DNA from: Thermoplasmata archaeon
GTDB lineage: Archaea > Thermoplasmatota > Thermoplasmata > Lutacidiplasmatales > UBA184
DNA: 12,084 nt
Assembly: GCA_030044105.1 (NCBI GenBank)
Contig: JASHWL010000031.1
Location: forward strand, 1 to 12,084
Reading direction: 5' to 3'
A model generated the notes under the pieces. The model was not told the DNA's origin. It saw only the letters and a program-made list of their open reading frames with translations, and did not search any database. This document shows positions 1 to 6,538 of the stretch, piece by piece (within the stretch, counting starts at the first letter, position 1; the number at the start of each line of letters is the position of its first letter). The position numbers and the translations under genes are program-made.

Positions 1-1016
1 TCGAGTACGTGCAACCGGTCCGGATCGAGGAGCGCTGGGTGGATCTCCCGCCCGAGGTGGCCCGCATTCAGACGGCGCTCTCGGACGCCGCCTTCGGCGA
101 GGCCCGCAAGCTCCAGAAGATGGGGTACCTCCGGACGAAGCCGATCCGCTCGCTCTCGGTCAAGGACCTGATCGCGCTCCGCGGCGAGATCTTCGCCCGC
201 CCGGGCCCGATGGTGCGACGCTTCGGCCCGCTCTTCCACCAGCTGGTGCTCCTGCACCTCCACCACGCGCAGGAGCGCCTCGAGACCCAGGGCGTGGCCC
301 CATTCCTCCAGTATCTCGACCGCGTGGCGCGCAAGGAGAAGCCGGCCCGCGGCGACCTCGCCTTCCTCAAGCTGCCCGAGGTCGCCCGGGCCCGCGCGGA
401 CGCCGAGGCGTTCCTCGCGGCGGGCGAGCGGCCGTCGCATCCCAAGCTGGACGCCTTGGTCGACCTCGTGCGCGAGACCCTCGGCCGGACCACCGGGCAC
501 CCGCCGAGGATCCTCGTGTTCGCGCAGTATCGGGACACGATCCAGGGGATCCAGTCGTTGCTCGAGGCCGAAGGATGGACCGTCGGCCGGTTCGTCGGCC
601 AGGCGACGCGGGACGCCGACGACCCAGGGATGTCGCAGAAGGAGCAGGCCCGGGTCCTGGACGCGTTCCGCGCGGGACAGTTCCCGGTGCTGGTGGCGAG
701 CAGCGTCGCCGAGGAGGGCCTCGACGTCCCCGACGTCGACCTCGTGGTCTTCTTCGAGTCCGTTCCCAGCGAGATCCGGGCGATCCAGCGCCGCGGCCGG
801 ACCGGCCGGACCTCGCTCGGCCGGGTGGTCCTGCTCCTGACCCGCGCGACCCGCGACGTCCGCTACCAGGTCGCCGAGGAACGGCGCGAGAAGTCGATGC
901 GGCGCATCGTGCGACGGCTCTCGGCGGAGGCCCGGAAGCGGGGGCGGCCCTCCTCGGAGACCGCGGCCGCCCCGCCCGGGGAGGAAACACCGGGGGGCGA
1001 CCACACCCCCCTATAA
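1..1016 (+). CDS. Hef/FANCM-like SF2 DNA helicase, C-terminal part (5' end outside window)
   Basis: The reading frame is already open at the left edge (codons from position 3), so the first GTG at 9 is probably internal and the N-terminal ATPase half lies upstream. Numbering from that GTG, residues 1-160 form a helix-rich charged stretch that fits the Hef-specific thumb-like insertion. Helicase motif IV is at 167-181 (RILVFAQYRD). FVGQATRD followed by SQKEQ at 195-213 is typical of Hef. Motif V is at 228-240 (VLVASSVAEEGLDVP) and motif VI is QRRGRTGR at 260-267. Hef/FANCM proteins remodel stalled replication forks and branched DNA. Many euryarchaeal Hef proteins carry a C-terminal XPF-type nuclease and HhH domain. 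Here the protein ends about 68 residues after motif VI, the last 20 or so rich in Pro, Gly and Glu, so it is helicase-only. The family call is strong; the domain loss is seen directly. Confidence 0.9.
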   Translation, partial: EYVQPVRIEERWVDLPPEVARIQTALSDAAFGEARKLQKMGYLRTKPIRSLSVKDLIALRGEIFARPGPMVRRFGPLFHQLVLLHLHHAQERLETQGVAPFLQYLDRVARKEKPARGDLAFLKLPEVARARADAEAFLAAGERPSHPKLDALVDLVRETLGRTTGHPPRILVFAQYRDTIQGIQSLLEAEGWTVGRFVGQATRDADDPGMSQKEQARVLDAFRAGQFPVLVASSVAEEGLDVPDVDLVVFFESVPSEIRAIQRRGRTGRTSLGRVVLLLTRATRDVRYQVAEERREKSMRRIVRRLSAEARKRGRPSSETAAAPPGEETPGGDHTPL

Positions 1017-1033
1017 CCTTGCATGCGTCGTGC

Positions 1034-1067
1034 TAGACCGTGCGTGTTCGTCGGCGGGTCTAAATAA
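1034..1067 (+). promoter_or_regulatory. Predicted kdp promoter with TATA box and overlapping inverted repeat
   Basis: The 80-bp gap between the helicase and kdpF has one AT-rich element in a GC-rich background, TCTAAATAA at 1059-1067. Its centre lies about 33 bp before the kdpF ATG, so an archaeal start about 26 bp downstream would give a leader of only a few bases. A perfect 6-bp inverted repeat, TAGACC (1034-1039) and GGTCTA (1057-1062), is separated by 17 bp, and its right arm enters the TATA box. This is where a repressor could block TBP. The TATA call is moderate; the operator role is inference. Confidence 0.45.
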
Positions 1068-1096
1068 CGCCCATCGAGTCGAACGCCCCCGAGAGA

Positions 1097-1210
1097 ATGG
1101 GCCTCGCGACTTGGCTGGCTCAGAACCCGGGTCTTGTTTCCCTCAGCGCGGTGGCGATCGCGCTGACGGTCTACCTGATCTTCGTCATGGCGCATCCGGA
1201 GCGGTTCTGA
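1097..1210 (+). CDS. kdpF: KdpF, small membrane subunit of the K+-transporting KdpFABC ATPase
   Basis: This is a 37-residue protein (ATG at 1097, TGA at 1208-1210). It has one hydrophobic helix, roughly residues 13-31 (SAVAIALTVYLIFVM in its core), and ends in HPERF, the signature C-terminus of KdpF (bacterial forms end in a similar P-E-x-F). It lies directly before kdpA with a 22-bp gap, the standard kdpF position. KdpF is a single-span subunit that stabilises the KdpABC complex in the membrane. At 37 residues it is slightly longer than the roughly 29-residue E. coli protein because of a short N-terminal extension. No clear Shine-Dalgarno precedes it, in keeping with a very short leader. The overlapping 68-codon frame at 1030-1236 has no such features and is not real. 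Confidence 0.85.
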   Translation: MGLATWLAQNPGLVSLSAVAIALTVYLIFVMAHPERF

Positions 1211-1232
1211 GCGCGTCGAGCTCGGCGGTTCG

Positions 1233-2936
1233 ATGACGTTCGCGCTCGGGTCGCTCTGGGACGTCATCGTTGTCATCGCCCTGATCCTCGCGATCGCTCC
1301 CTGGTTCGGGTCGTACCTCGGGCGGGTCTACATGGACCGTCCCCTGTTCGGGGACACGATTCTGAACCCGATCGAGCGGGCGGTCTACCGCGTGCTCGGC
1401 ACCTCGCCGCGCCGGCAGATGCGCGCGCGCGAGTACATGCTCGCGCTGCTGCTGTTCAACGGCGCGGTCTTCGCCTTCCTGTTCCTCTATTTCTTCTTCC
1501 AGGCCGGGCTCCCGCTCGACGCCACCGGCGCCCCGAACATGTCGTGGGACCTCGCGTTCCACTCGGCGGTGAGCTTCACCACGAACACCGACTTCACCCA
1601 CTTCACCAACGAGTCCCAGGTGAGCATGGGCTCGGAGCTGATCGCCTGGGGGCTCGCCCTGTTCACCTCGACCGCGAGCGGGCTCACGGTGTTCGTCGCG
1701 ATGGTCCGCGGCTTCGTCCGCCGCGACGGGACCCTGGGCAACTTCTACGTCGATTTCACGCGGACCATGACCCGGGTGCTCATCCCGCTCGCGACGGTCT
1801 TCGCGATCATCTTCGTGCTGTTCGGAGTGCCCGAGACGCTGCGCAACTACATCGACGTCACGACGCTCAACGGGGGGACGCAGACCATCTACCTCGGCCC
1901 GGTCGCCTCGTTCCAATCGATCTCGCTGCTCGGTTCGAACGGCGGCGGGTGGTTCTCCGCCAACGCCGCCTCGCCGCTGGCGAATCCGACGGCCGCCTCG
2001 AACCTGTTCATGACCGGCGTGATGATGCTGATCCCGTTCTCCACGCCGTTCGCGTTCGCCCAGGTCATCCGGAAGCGCCAGGAGGCGTGGCCGTTCATGG
2101 GCACGATCCTGATCATCTTCGTCATCGCGCTCGGACTGTTCATCGCCTACCAGGCGGCGACCAACCCCGCCCTCGTCTCGATCCCCAACCTCGGCCTCTC
2201 GACGAACGGATATCCGGTGGGGGAGGAGACGCGGTTCAGCCTGCCCGAGGCGTCGCTGTTCCAGGTGGCGAGCGTCTACGGGAACGTCGGCGCGAACAAT
2301 CTCTCGATCGGCTCGGTCTCCCCCGTGGGCCAGCTCGTGCTCCTGTTCGGGATGTTCACGCAGAGCACCCCCGGCGGGGTCGGCTGCGGGTTCGGCACCC
2401 TGCTGCTGTTCGCGGTCCTCGCGATCTTCGTCGGCGGGCTCATGGTCGGCCGCACGCCGGAGTACCTGGGCAAGAAGATCCAGACCGTCCACGTGAAGTG
2501 GGCCGGGCTCGCGCTGCTCGTCCATCCGGCGATCATCCTGATCCCCTTCTCCGTCGGCGTGCTCATCGGAGCGCCCGGAATCGCCGGCGGGACCGTCGGG
2601 GCCTCGGCCCACAACTTCACCTCGGTGCTCTACGAGCTGACGAGCGAAGCGGCCAACAACGGGAGCGCGCTCTCGTCCGCCGCGTTCAACGACACGACCC
2701 CGTTCTGGAACGTCACCGGCGCGCTGGTGATGCTCGCCGGCCGGTTCGTCCCGTTCTGGGCGATGCTGCAGGTCGGGGGGATCTTCTCCGAGCAGGAGAT
2801 CCTGCCGCCGGGTCCGGGGACGCTCAAGACCGCCAGCTGGACGTTCACGATCTACCTCACGATGATCCTGATCATCATCTCCGCCCTGCTCTTCCTGCCG
2901 GTGATGGCCCTCGGGCCGCTGGCCCAGATCCTCTGA
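1233..2936 (+). CDS. kdpA: KdpA, K+-channel-like subunit of the KdpFABC ATPase
   Basis: This 567-residue polytopic membrane protein is close to the usual KdpA length. It binds and conducts K+ through four pore loops, and the characteristic segments are all visible: TTNTD at 116-120; GSNGGGWFSAN from 234; GGVGCGFGTLL before the conserved GRTPEYLGKK starting at 406; and AANNGSA at 473-479. The ATG at 1233 gives the expected N-terminal first membrane helix. No obvious Shine-Dalgarno precedes it, so translation may depend on coupling to kdpF 22 bp upstream. Sequons at N126, N461, N486 and N493 fall in or next to the loops expected to face outside. The gene lies between kdpF and kdpB, and no filter residue is obviously lost. 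Confidence 0.97.
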   Translation: MTFALGSLWDVIVVIALILAIAPWFGSYLGRVYMDRPLFGDTILNPIERAVYRVLGTSPRRQMRAREYMLALLLFNGAVFAFLFLYFFFQAGLPLDATGAPNMSWDLAFHSAVSFTTNTDFTHFTNESQVSMGSELIAWGLALFTSTASGLTVFVAMVRGFVRRDGTLGNFYVDFTRTMTRVLIPLATVFAIIFVLFGVPETLRNYIDVTTLNGGTQTIYLGPVASFQSISLLGSNGGGWFSANAASPLANPTAASNLFMTGVMMLIPFSTPFAFAQVIRKRQEAWPFMGTILIIFVIALGLFIAYQAATNPALVSIPNLGLSTNGYPVGEETRFSLPEASLFQVASVYGNVGANNLSIGSVSPVGQLVLLFGMFTQSTPGGVGCGFGTLLLFAVLAIFVGGLMVGRTPEYLGKKIQTVHVKWAGLALLVHPAIILIPFSVGVLIGAPGIAGGTVGASAHNFTSVLYELTSEAANNGSALSSAAFNDTTPFWNVTGALVMLAGRFVPFWAMLQVGGIFSEQEILPPGPGTLKTASWTFTIYLTMILIIISALLFLPVMALGPLAQIL

Positions 2937-2940
2937 GGGG
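2935..2940 (+). promoter_or_regulatory. Ribosome binding site of kdpB
   Basis: GAGGGG overlaps the kdpA stop codon (TGA 2934-2936) and sits 2 bases before the kdpB ATG at 2943. This supports the chosen start and re-initiation between kdpA and kdpB. The spacing is short. Confidence 0.5.
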
Positions 2941-2942
2941 CC

Positions 2943-5063
2943 ATGGCGGAACCGGGCGCGAAGGTGTCGGTGCGGAAGGTCCCGCACACGTCGGCGCGCC
3001 GCGTGCTCGTGCAGTCGTTCAAGCTGTTCGATCCCCGGCGCGAGTTCCGGAACCCGATGATGTTCGTCGTCTACGTGATGATGTGGTTCGTCCTCGTCCT
3101 CACGCTGTTCCCCGGCGTGTTCCCGGACATCGCGCGGTTCTACAATCCGAGCTACTACCTCGCGGTCACCGTCCTCTTGTTCCTGACCCTCTGGTTCGCC
3201 CACGTCTCCGAAGCGATCGCGGAGGCGCAGGGGAAGGCGCAGGCCGACAGCCTCCGGGAGATCCGCAGCGGGATCCGGGCCCGGCAGGTCCTGCCCGACG
3301 GGACGACGCGCTGGGTGCCGGCGGACGTGCTCCACATCGGCGACACGGTCGCGGTCCAGCCCGGGGAGCCGGTCCCGATCGACGGCGACGTGATCCAGGG
3401 CGCGGCGCTGATCGACGAGTCGATGATGACGGGGGAGTCCGCCGCCGTGATGCGGGAGAGCGGCGGCGACAAGACCAGCGTCCTCGGCGGCTCGGTCGTC
3501 GTCCAGGGCAACGTCCGCATTCGCGTGAGCGCGGTCCGCGGGGAGTCGTTCCTCGACCGGTTGATCCGCCTGGTCGAGGGCCAGGCCCGCGAGCCGACGC
3601 CGAACGAGCTCGCGCTGAGCGTGCTCCTCGCCGCGATCACCATCGCCCTGTTCACGGTCGTGGTGACGTTCGTCTACATCGCGAACTTCACGGACATCAT
3701 CGCGGTCGACCTCGCGACGATCATCGCCCTCTTCATCTGCCTCATGCCGACCACGATCGGCGGCCTCCTGCCGGCGATCGGGATCTCGGGGATCAACCGC
3801 GTCGCCCGCGCGAACGTGATCGCGAAGAGCGGCAAGGCCGTCGAGGCCGGCGGCGACCTCGACACGATGATCCTCGACAAGACCGGCACGATCACGGTCG
3901 GGAACCGCCTCGCGGTGCAGTTCATCGCGGCGCCCGACGTCCCGATGGACACCCTGGTCGAGGCCGCGATGCTCTCGTCGAGCCTGGACGAGACGCCCGA
4001 GGGGAAGTCGATCGTGCGGCTCGCGGGCCGCCGTTCGACGCCGATCCGCCGGCTCGAGCCGGGGTCGTTCAAGGTGCTCCCGTTCACCCCGGAGCGCCGG
4101 ATGAGCGGGATCGTGCTGCAGGACGGCACGGAGTTCTTCAAGGGGTCGCTGCTGGCGATGGAGGCGAACGGCACGAACCTGCCCGCCGAGGTCCGCCGGG
4201 CCGCCGCGGACGCCGCACGTCAGGGGATGACGCCGCTCGCGGTGTCGGCCCAGAAGCGGGCGGTCGGGCTCGTCATCCTGAAGGACGTCGTGAAGCCGGG
4301 CATCCGCGACCGGATCCACGAGCTGCACACGATGGGGATCCGCACGATCATGTGCACCGGGGACAACAAGCTCACCGCGGCCGCGATCGCCCAGGAGAGC
4401 GGCGTCGACGAGTTCGTCGCCGAGGCGAAGCCCGAGACCAAGCTGCAGCTCATCGAGCGCGAGAAGGCCGAGGGTCGCATGATCGCGATGAGCGGGGACG
4501 GGACGAACGACGCGCCCGCGCTCGCCCGCGCGGACGTCGGGCTCGCCATGAACAGCGGCACGAGCGCCGCGAAGGAGGCGGGCAACATGGTCGACCTGGA
4601 CAACGATCCGACCAAGCTCATCGAGATAGTCTCGATCGGCAAGCAGCTCCTGATCACGCGGGGCGCCCTGACGACCTTCACGATCACCAACGACGTCGCG
4701 AAGTACTTCGCCATCATCCCCGCGATCTTCGTCGCCGCCGGCGCGGCCGCGCTCCCCGGGGTCGCGGCCCTGAACGTCCTGGGGCTCTCGAACCCCGACC
4801 AGGCCGTGCTCGCCGCGCTGATGTTCAACGCGCTGATCATCCCGCTGCTGATCCCGCTCGCGCTCGCCGGCGTGCCGTTCCGACCCCGCCCGGCGATCGA
4901 CCTCCTCCGCCGCAACCTCCTCTACTACGGGTTCGGAGGTCTCGTGAGCGCGTTCGTCGGGATCAAGCTCTGCTACCTGTTCCTCGCGTGGCTCGACGCG
5001 CAGCCGTGGGTGGCCGCGATCGGCGCGGCGGTCGGGCACTTCCTGCCGCTCGGAGGGCTGTGA
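2943..5063 (+). CDS. kdpB: KdpB, catalytic P-type ATPase subunit of the K+ pump
   Basis: This 706-residue P-type ATPase hydrolyses ATP to drive K+ through KdpA. The actuator loop TGES is at 163-166 and the phosphorylation motif DKTGT at 312-316, with D312 as the phospho-acceptor. The nucleotide-binding region includes TGDNKLTA, and the hinge is GDGTNDAPAL from G518. The membrane segment has PTTIGGLLPAIG and NDVAKYF, where D584 and K587 match the E. coli charged pair D583/K586. The length is slightly above E. coli KdpB (682). The serine of TGES is kept; in E. coli its phosphorylation switches the pump off at high K+, so similar control is possible. The gene starts 6 bp after kdpA and ends in a 4-bp overlap with kdpC. 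Confidence 0.98.
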   Translation: MAEPGAKVSVRKVPHTSARRVLVQSFKLFDPRREFRNPMMFVVYVMMWFVLVLTLFPGVFPDIARFYNPSYYLAVTVLLFLTLWFAHVSEAIAEAQGKAQADSLREIRSGIRARQVLPDGTTRWVPADVLHIGDTVAVQPGEPVPIDGDVIQGAALIDESMMTGESAAVMRESGGDKTSVLGGSVVVQGNVRIRVSAVRGESFLDRLIRLVEGQAREPTPNELALSVLLAAITIALFTVVVTFVYIANFTDIIAVDLATIIALFICLMPTTIGGLLPAIGISGINRVARANVIAKSGKAVEAGGDLDTMILDKTGTITVGNRLAVQFIAAPDVPMDTLVEAAMLSSSLDETPEGKSIVRLAGRRSTPIRRLEPGSFKVLPFTPERRMSGIVLQDGTEFFKGSLLAMEANGTNLPAEVRRAAADAARQGMTPLAVSAQKRAVGLVILKDVVKPGIRDRIHELHTMGIRTIMCTGDNKLTAAAIAQESGVDEFVAEAKPETKLQLIEREKAEGRMIAMSGDGTNDAPALARADVGLAMNSGTSAAKEAGNMVDLDNDPTKLIEIVSIGKQLLITRGALTTFTITNDVAKYFAIIPAIFVAAGAAALPGVAALNVLGLSNPDQAVLAALMFNALIIPLLIPLALAGVPFRPRPAIDLLRRNLLYYGFGGLVSAFVGIKLCYLFLAWLDAQPWVAAIGAAVGHFLPLGGL
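5052..5057 (+). promoter_or_regulatory. Ribosome binding site deciding the GTG start of kdpC
   Basis: GGAGGG lies inside the last codons of kdpB, 2 bases before the GTG at 5060. That GTG overlaps the kdpB stop as GTGA. This supports the overlapping start over the open frame that continues upstream through kdpB. Confidence 0.5.
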
Positions 5064-5719
5064 GCGCGCCCGCGAGCGGGGCCGCCGGCCCCCCGCCCCG
5101 GCCGCCGACGTCCCCCGTCGCCCGCCGACCGCCGGCCCACTCCGCGGGCGGCCACGCCCGGGCGGCGCTGGCGCTCATCGCGCTCACCCTGCTCGTCACG
5201 GCCTTCGTCTACCCGCTGTTCGTCACGGCCGTGGCGCAGCTCATCGACCCGTACGCGGCGAACGGCTCGCTGGTCTACTACCCGAACGGCACCGTCGCGG
5301 GCTCGGCGCTGGTCGCCCAGAACACCGACACGCCGTACCTGTTCTGGGAGCGCCCGTCGCTGACCGACTACAACACCACGCTGGGCGCGGACACGCCGCC
5401 GGGGCCCTCGGACCCGGCGCTCGGCGCGCTGCTCAACGAAACCATTGCCTACATGGAAAAGTATGGCACGTATACGGTGAACGCCACGCTGCCGTTCTGG
5501 CTCGTCGCCCCATCCTCCTCGGACATCGATCCCGATCTCACGCCGGAGGCGGTGCTCGTGCAGGTGATGCGGGTCTCCGAGAACACGAACCTCACGATCG
5601 CGTGGCTGACCGACTTCGTCAACGCGCACATCACGAACCCGCCGGTGCCGTACGTCGGGGTCCCGTACGTGGACGTCCTGCAGCTCGACCTCGACCTCCT
5701 GCCGCACCTCGGGCGGTGA
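5060..5719 (+). CDS. kdpC: KdpC, accessory subunit of the K+-transporting ATPase
   Basis: This 219-residue protein starts at a GTG overlapping the kdpB stop by 4 bp; the frame is open far upstream, but that part is a shadow of kdpA and kdpB. An unusual Pro/Ala-rich N-terminal tail (residues 1-34) precedes one membrane helix (about 35-60). The outer domain has family landmarks: NGSLVYYPNGTVAGSALV (68-85), the ERPS motif (97-100), GPSDPALG (115-122), SSDIDPDLTPEAV (153-165) and VDVLQLDLDL near the end. KdpC is a single-span subunit needed for assembly and high-affinity K+ transport. Six sequons (N68, N76, N105, N126, N141, N177) lie in the outer domain. Codons 126-141 form an AT-rich island in an otherwise GC-rich gene. 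Confidence 0.93.
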   Translation: MSAPASGAAGPPPRPPTSPVARRPPAHSAGGHARAALALIALTLLVTAFVYPLFVTAVAQLIDPYAANGSLVYYPNGTVAGSALVAQNTDTPYLFWERPSLTDYNTTLGADTPPGPSDPALGALLNETIAYMEKYGTYTVNATLPFWLVAPSSSDIDPDLTPEAVLVQVMRVSENTNLTIAWLTDFVNAHITNPPVPYVGVPYVDVLQLDLDLLPHLGR

Positions 5720-5723
5720 GCCG

Positions 5724-6527
5724 GTGTACCGGACGATCCTCGTTCCCGTGCGCACGCCGCCCGAGGTCGAGCCGCTGGTGCGCTTCGCGGCCACGCTCCT
5801 CGAGCCCGACGGCGAGGTCCGCGTGCTCCACGTGATCCCGGCGACCACGCTGCCCGAGGTCACGCGCGAGTGGCGCGCGTCGGTCGACCTGGTCGTGCCG
5901 GCGCACGAGGCCGGAGCGGCCCTCGACGTCCGCGTCGACCCCGAGGTCCGGGCCTCGACGGACGTCCCGGGAGAGATCCTCGACAGCGCGGAGAGCCACG
6001 GGGTCGAGGCGATCCTGATGACGCTGCGCGGCGACAAGCGCAGCCGCAACCCGTTCGTCGGGCACACCGCGAGCGGGATCCTCCACCACGCGCACGCCGA
6101 CGTCCTCATCGTGAACCGCCTCGCGCTCGCGGCGAGCGAGATCCCCCGGATCGTGATCCCGTCGTTCCACTCCACGCCGCTGCCGAAGGTGATGCAGCTC
6201 GCCGAGGAGGTGGCGCTCCGCCACGACGGGGCGCCGATCACGACGATCACGCTCGAGCCGGCCGAGGCGGGCGCGGGCGGGCCCGAGGTCCGCTCCGAGA
6301 CCACGGCCCGCGGGATCGACGTGACCCACAAGCGGATCCTCGTGAGCCGGGCGGTCCGGCGGGGACGGCTCTCCGCGACCATCCTGCAGGCGGCCCAGCG
6401 GGAGCGGTTCGGCCTCCTGCTGGTCGGCGAGGAGGGGGACCTCGAGGGCGGCGTCCTGCTCACCCGGCGCTTCATCGAGGAGCTGTTCCGCGCGGCGCCC
6501 TGCCCCGTGCTCGCCCTGCGCTCCTGA
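5724..6527 (+). CDS. Tandem universal stress protein domain protein, KdpQ-like by position
   Basis: This 267-residue soluble protein has two Usp-type alpha/beta domains. The first (about 1-132) begins YRTILVPVRT and ends with VGHTASGIL then ADVLIVNR (112-132), the usual Usp nucleotide-loop position. The second (about 140-267) ends LLLVGEEGD then CPVLALRS. The loop glycines are partly degenerate, so ATP binding is uncertain. The GTG start is 4 bp after kdpC, with GGTGA (5715-5719) in front, so it is certainly in the kdp operon. In Halobacterium the kdp operon is kdpFABCQ and KdpQ is also a Usp-type protein linked to kdp expression. With no KdpD/KdpE here, a regulatory or sensing role in K+ limitation is likely but inferred. 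No membrane segment is present. Confidence 0.85.
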   Translation: MYRTILVPVRTPPEVEPLVRFAATLLEPDGEVRVLHVIPATTLPEVTREWRASVDLVVPAHEAGAALDVRVDPEVRASTDVPGEILDSAESHGVEAILMTLRGDKRSRNPFVGHTASGILHHAHADVLIVNRLALAASEIPRIVIPSFHSTPLPKVMQLAEEVALRHDGAPITTITLEPAEAGAGGPEVRSETTARGIDVTHKRILVSRAVRRGRLSATILQAAQRERFGLLLVGEEGDLEGGVLLTRRFIEELFRAAPCPVLALRS

Positions 6528-6538
6528 GAGGGCCCGGC

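Noticed and set aside
1030..1236. 68-codon plus-strand frame before kdpA
   Set aside because: It overlaps kdpF in another frame, has no membrane helix or family motif, and spans the predicted promoter.
1185..5039. 1284-codon minus-strand open frame across kdpA and kdpB
   Set aside because: It is antisense to two certain genes, and its composition is Arg/Asp/Glu/His/Gly-rich low complexity with almost no Lys or aromatic residues, as expected of a shadow of GC-rich coding DNA.
1544..5059. Long plus-strand frame running into kdpC
   Set aside because: Only the part from GTG 5060 is KdpC. The upstream part is a shifted reading of kdpA and kdpB rich in Arg, Pro, Gly and His.
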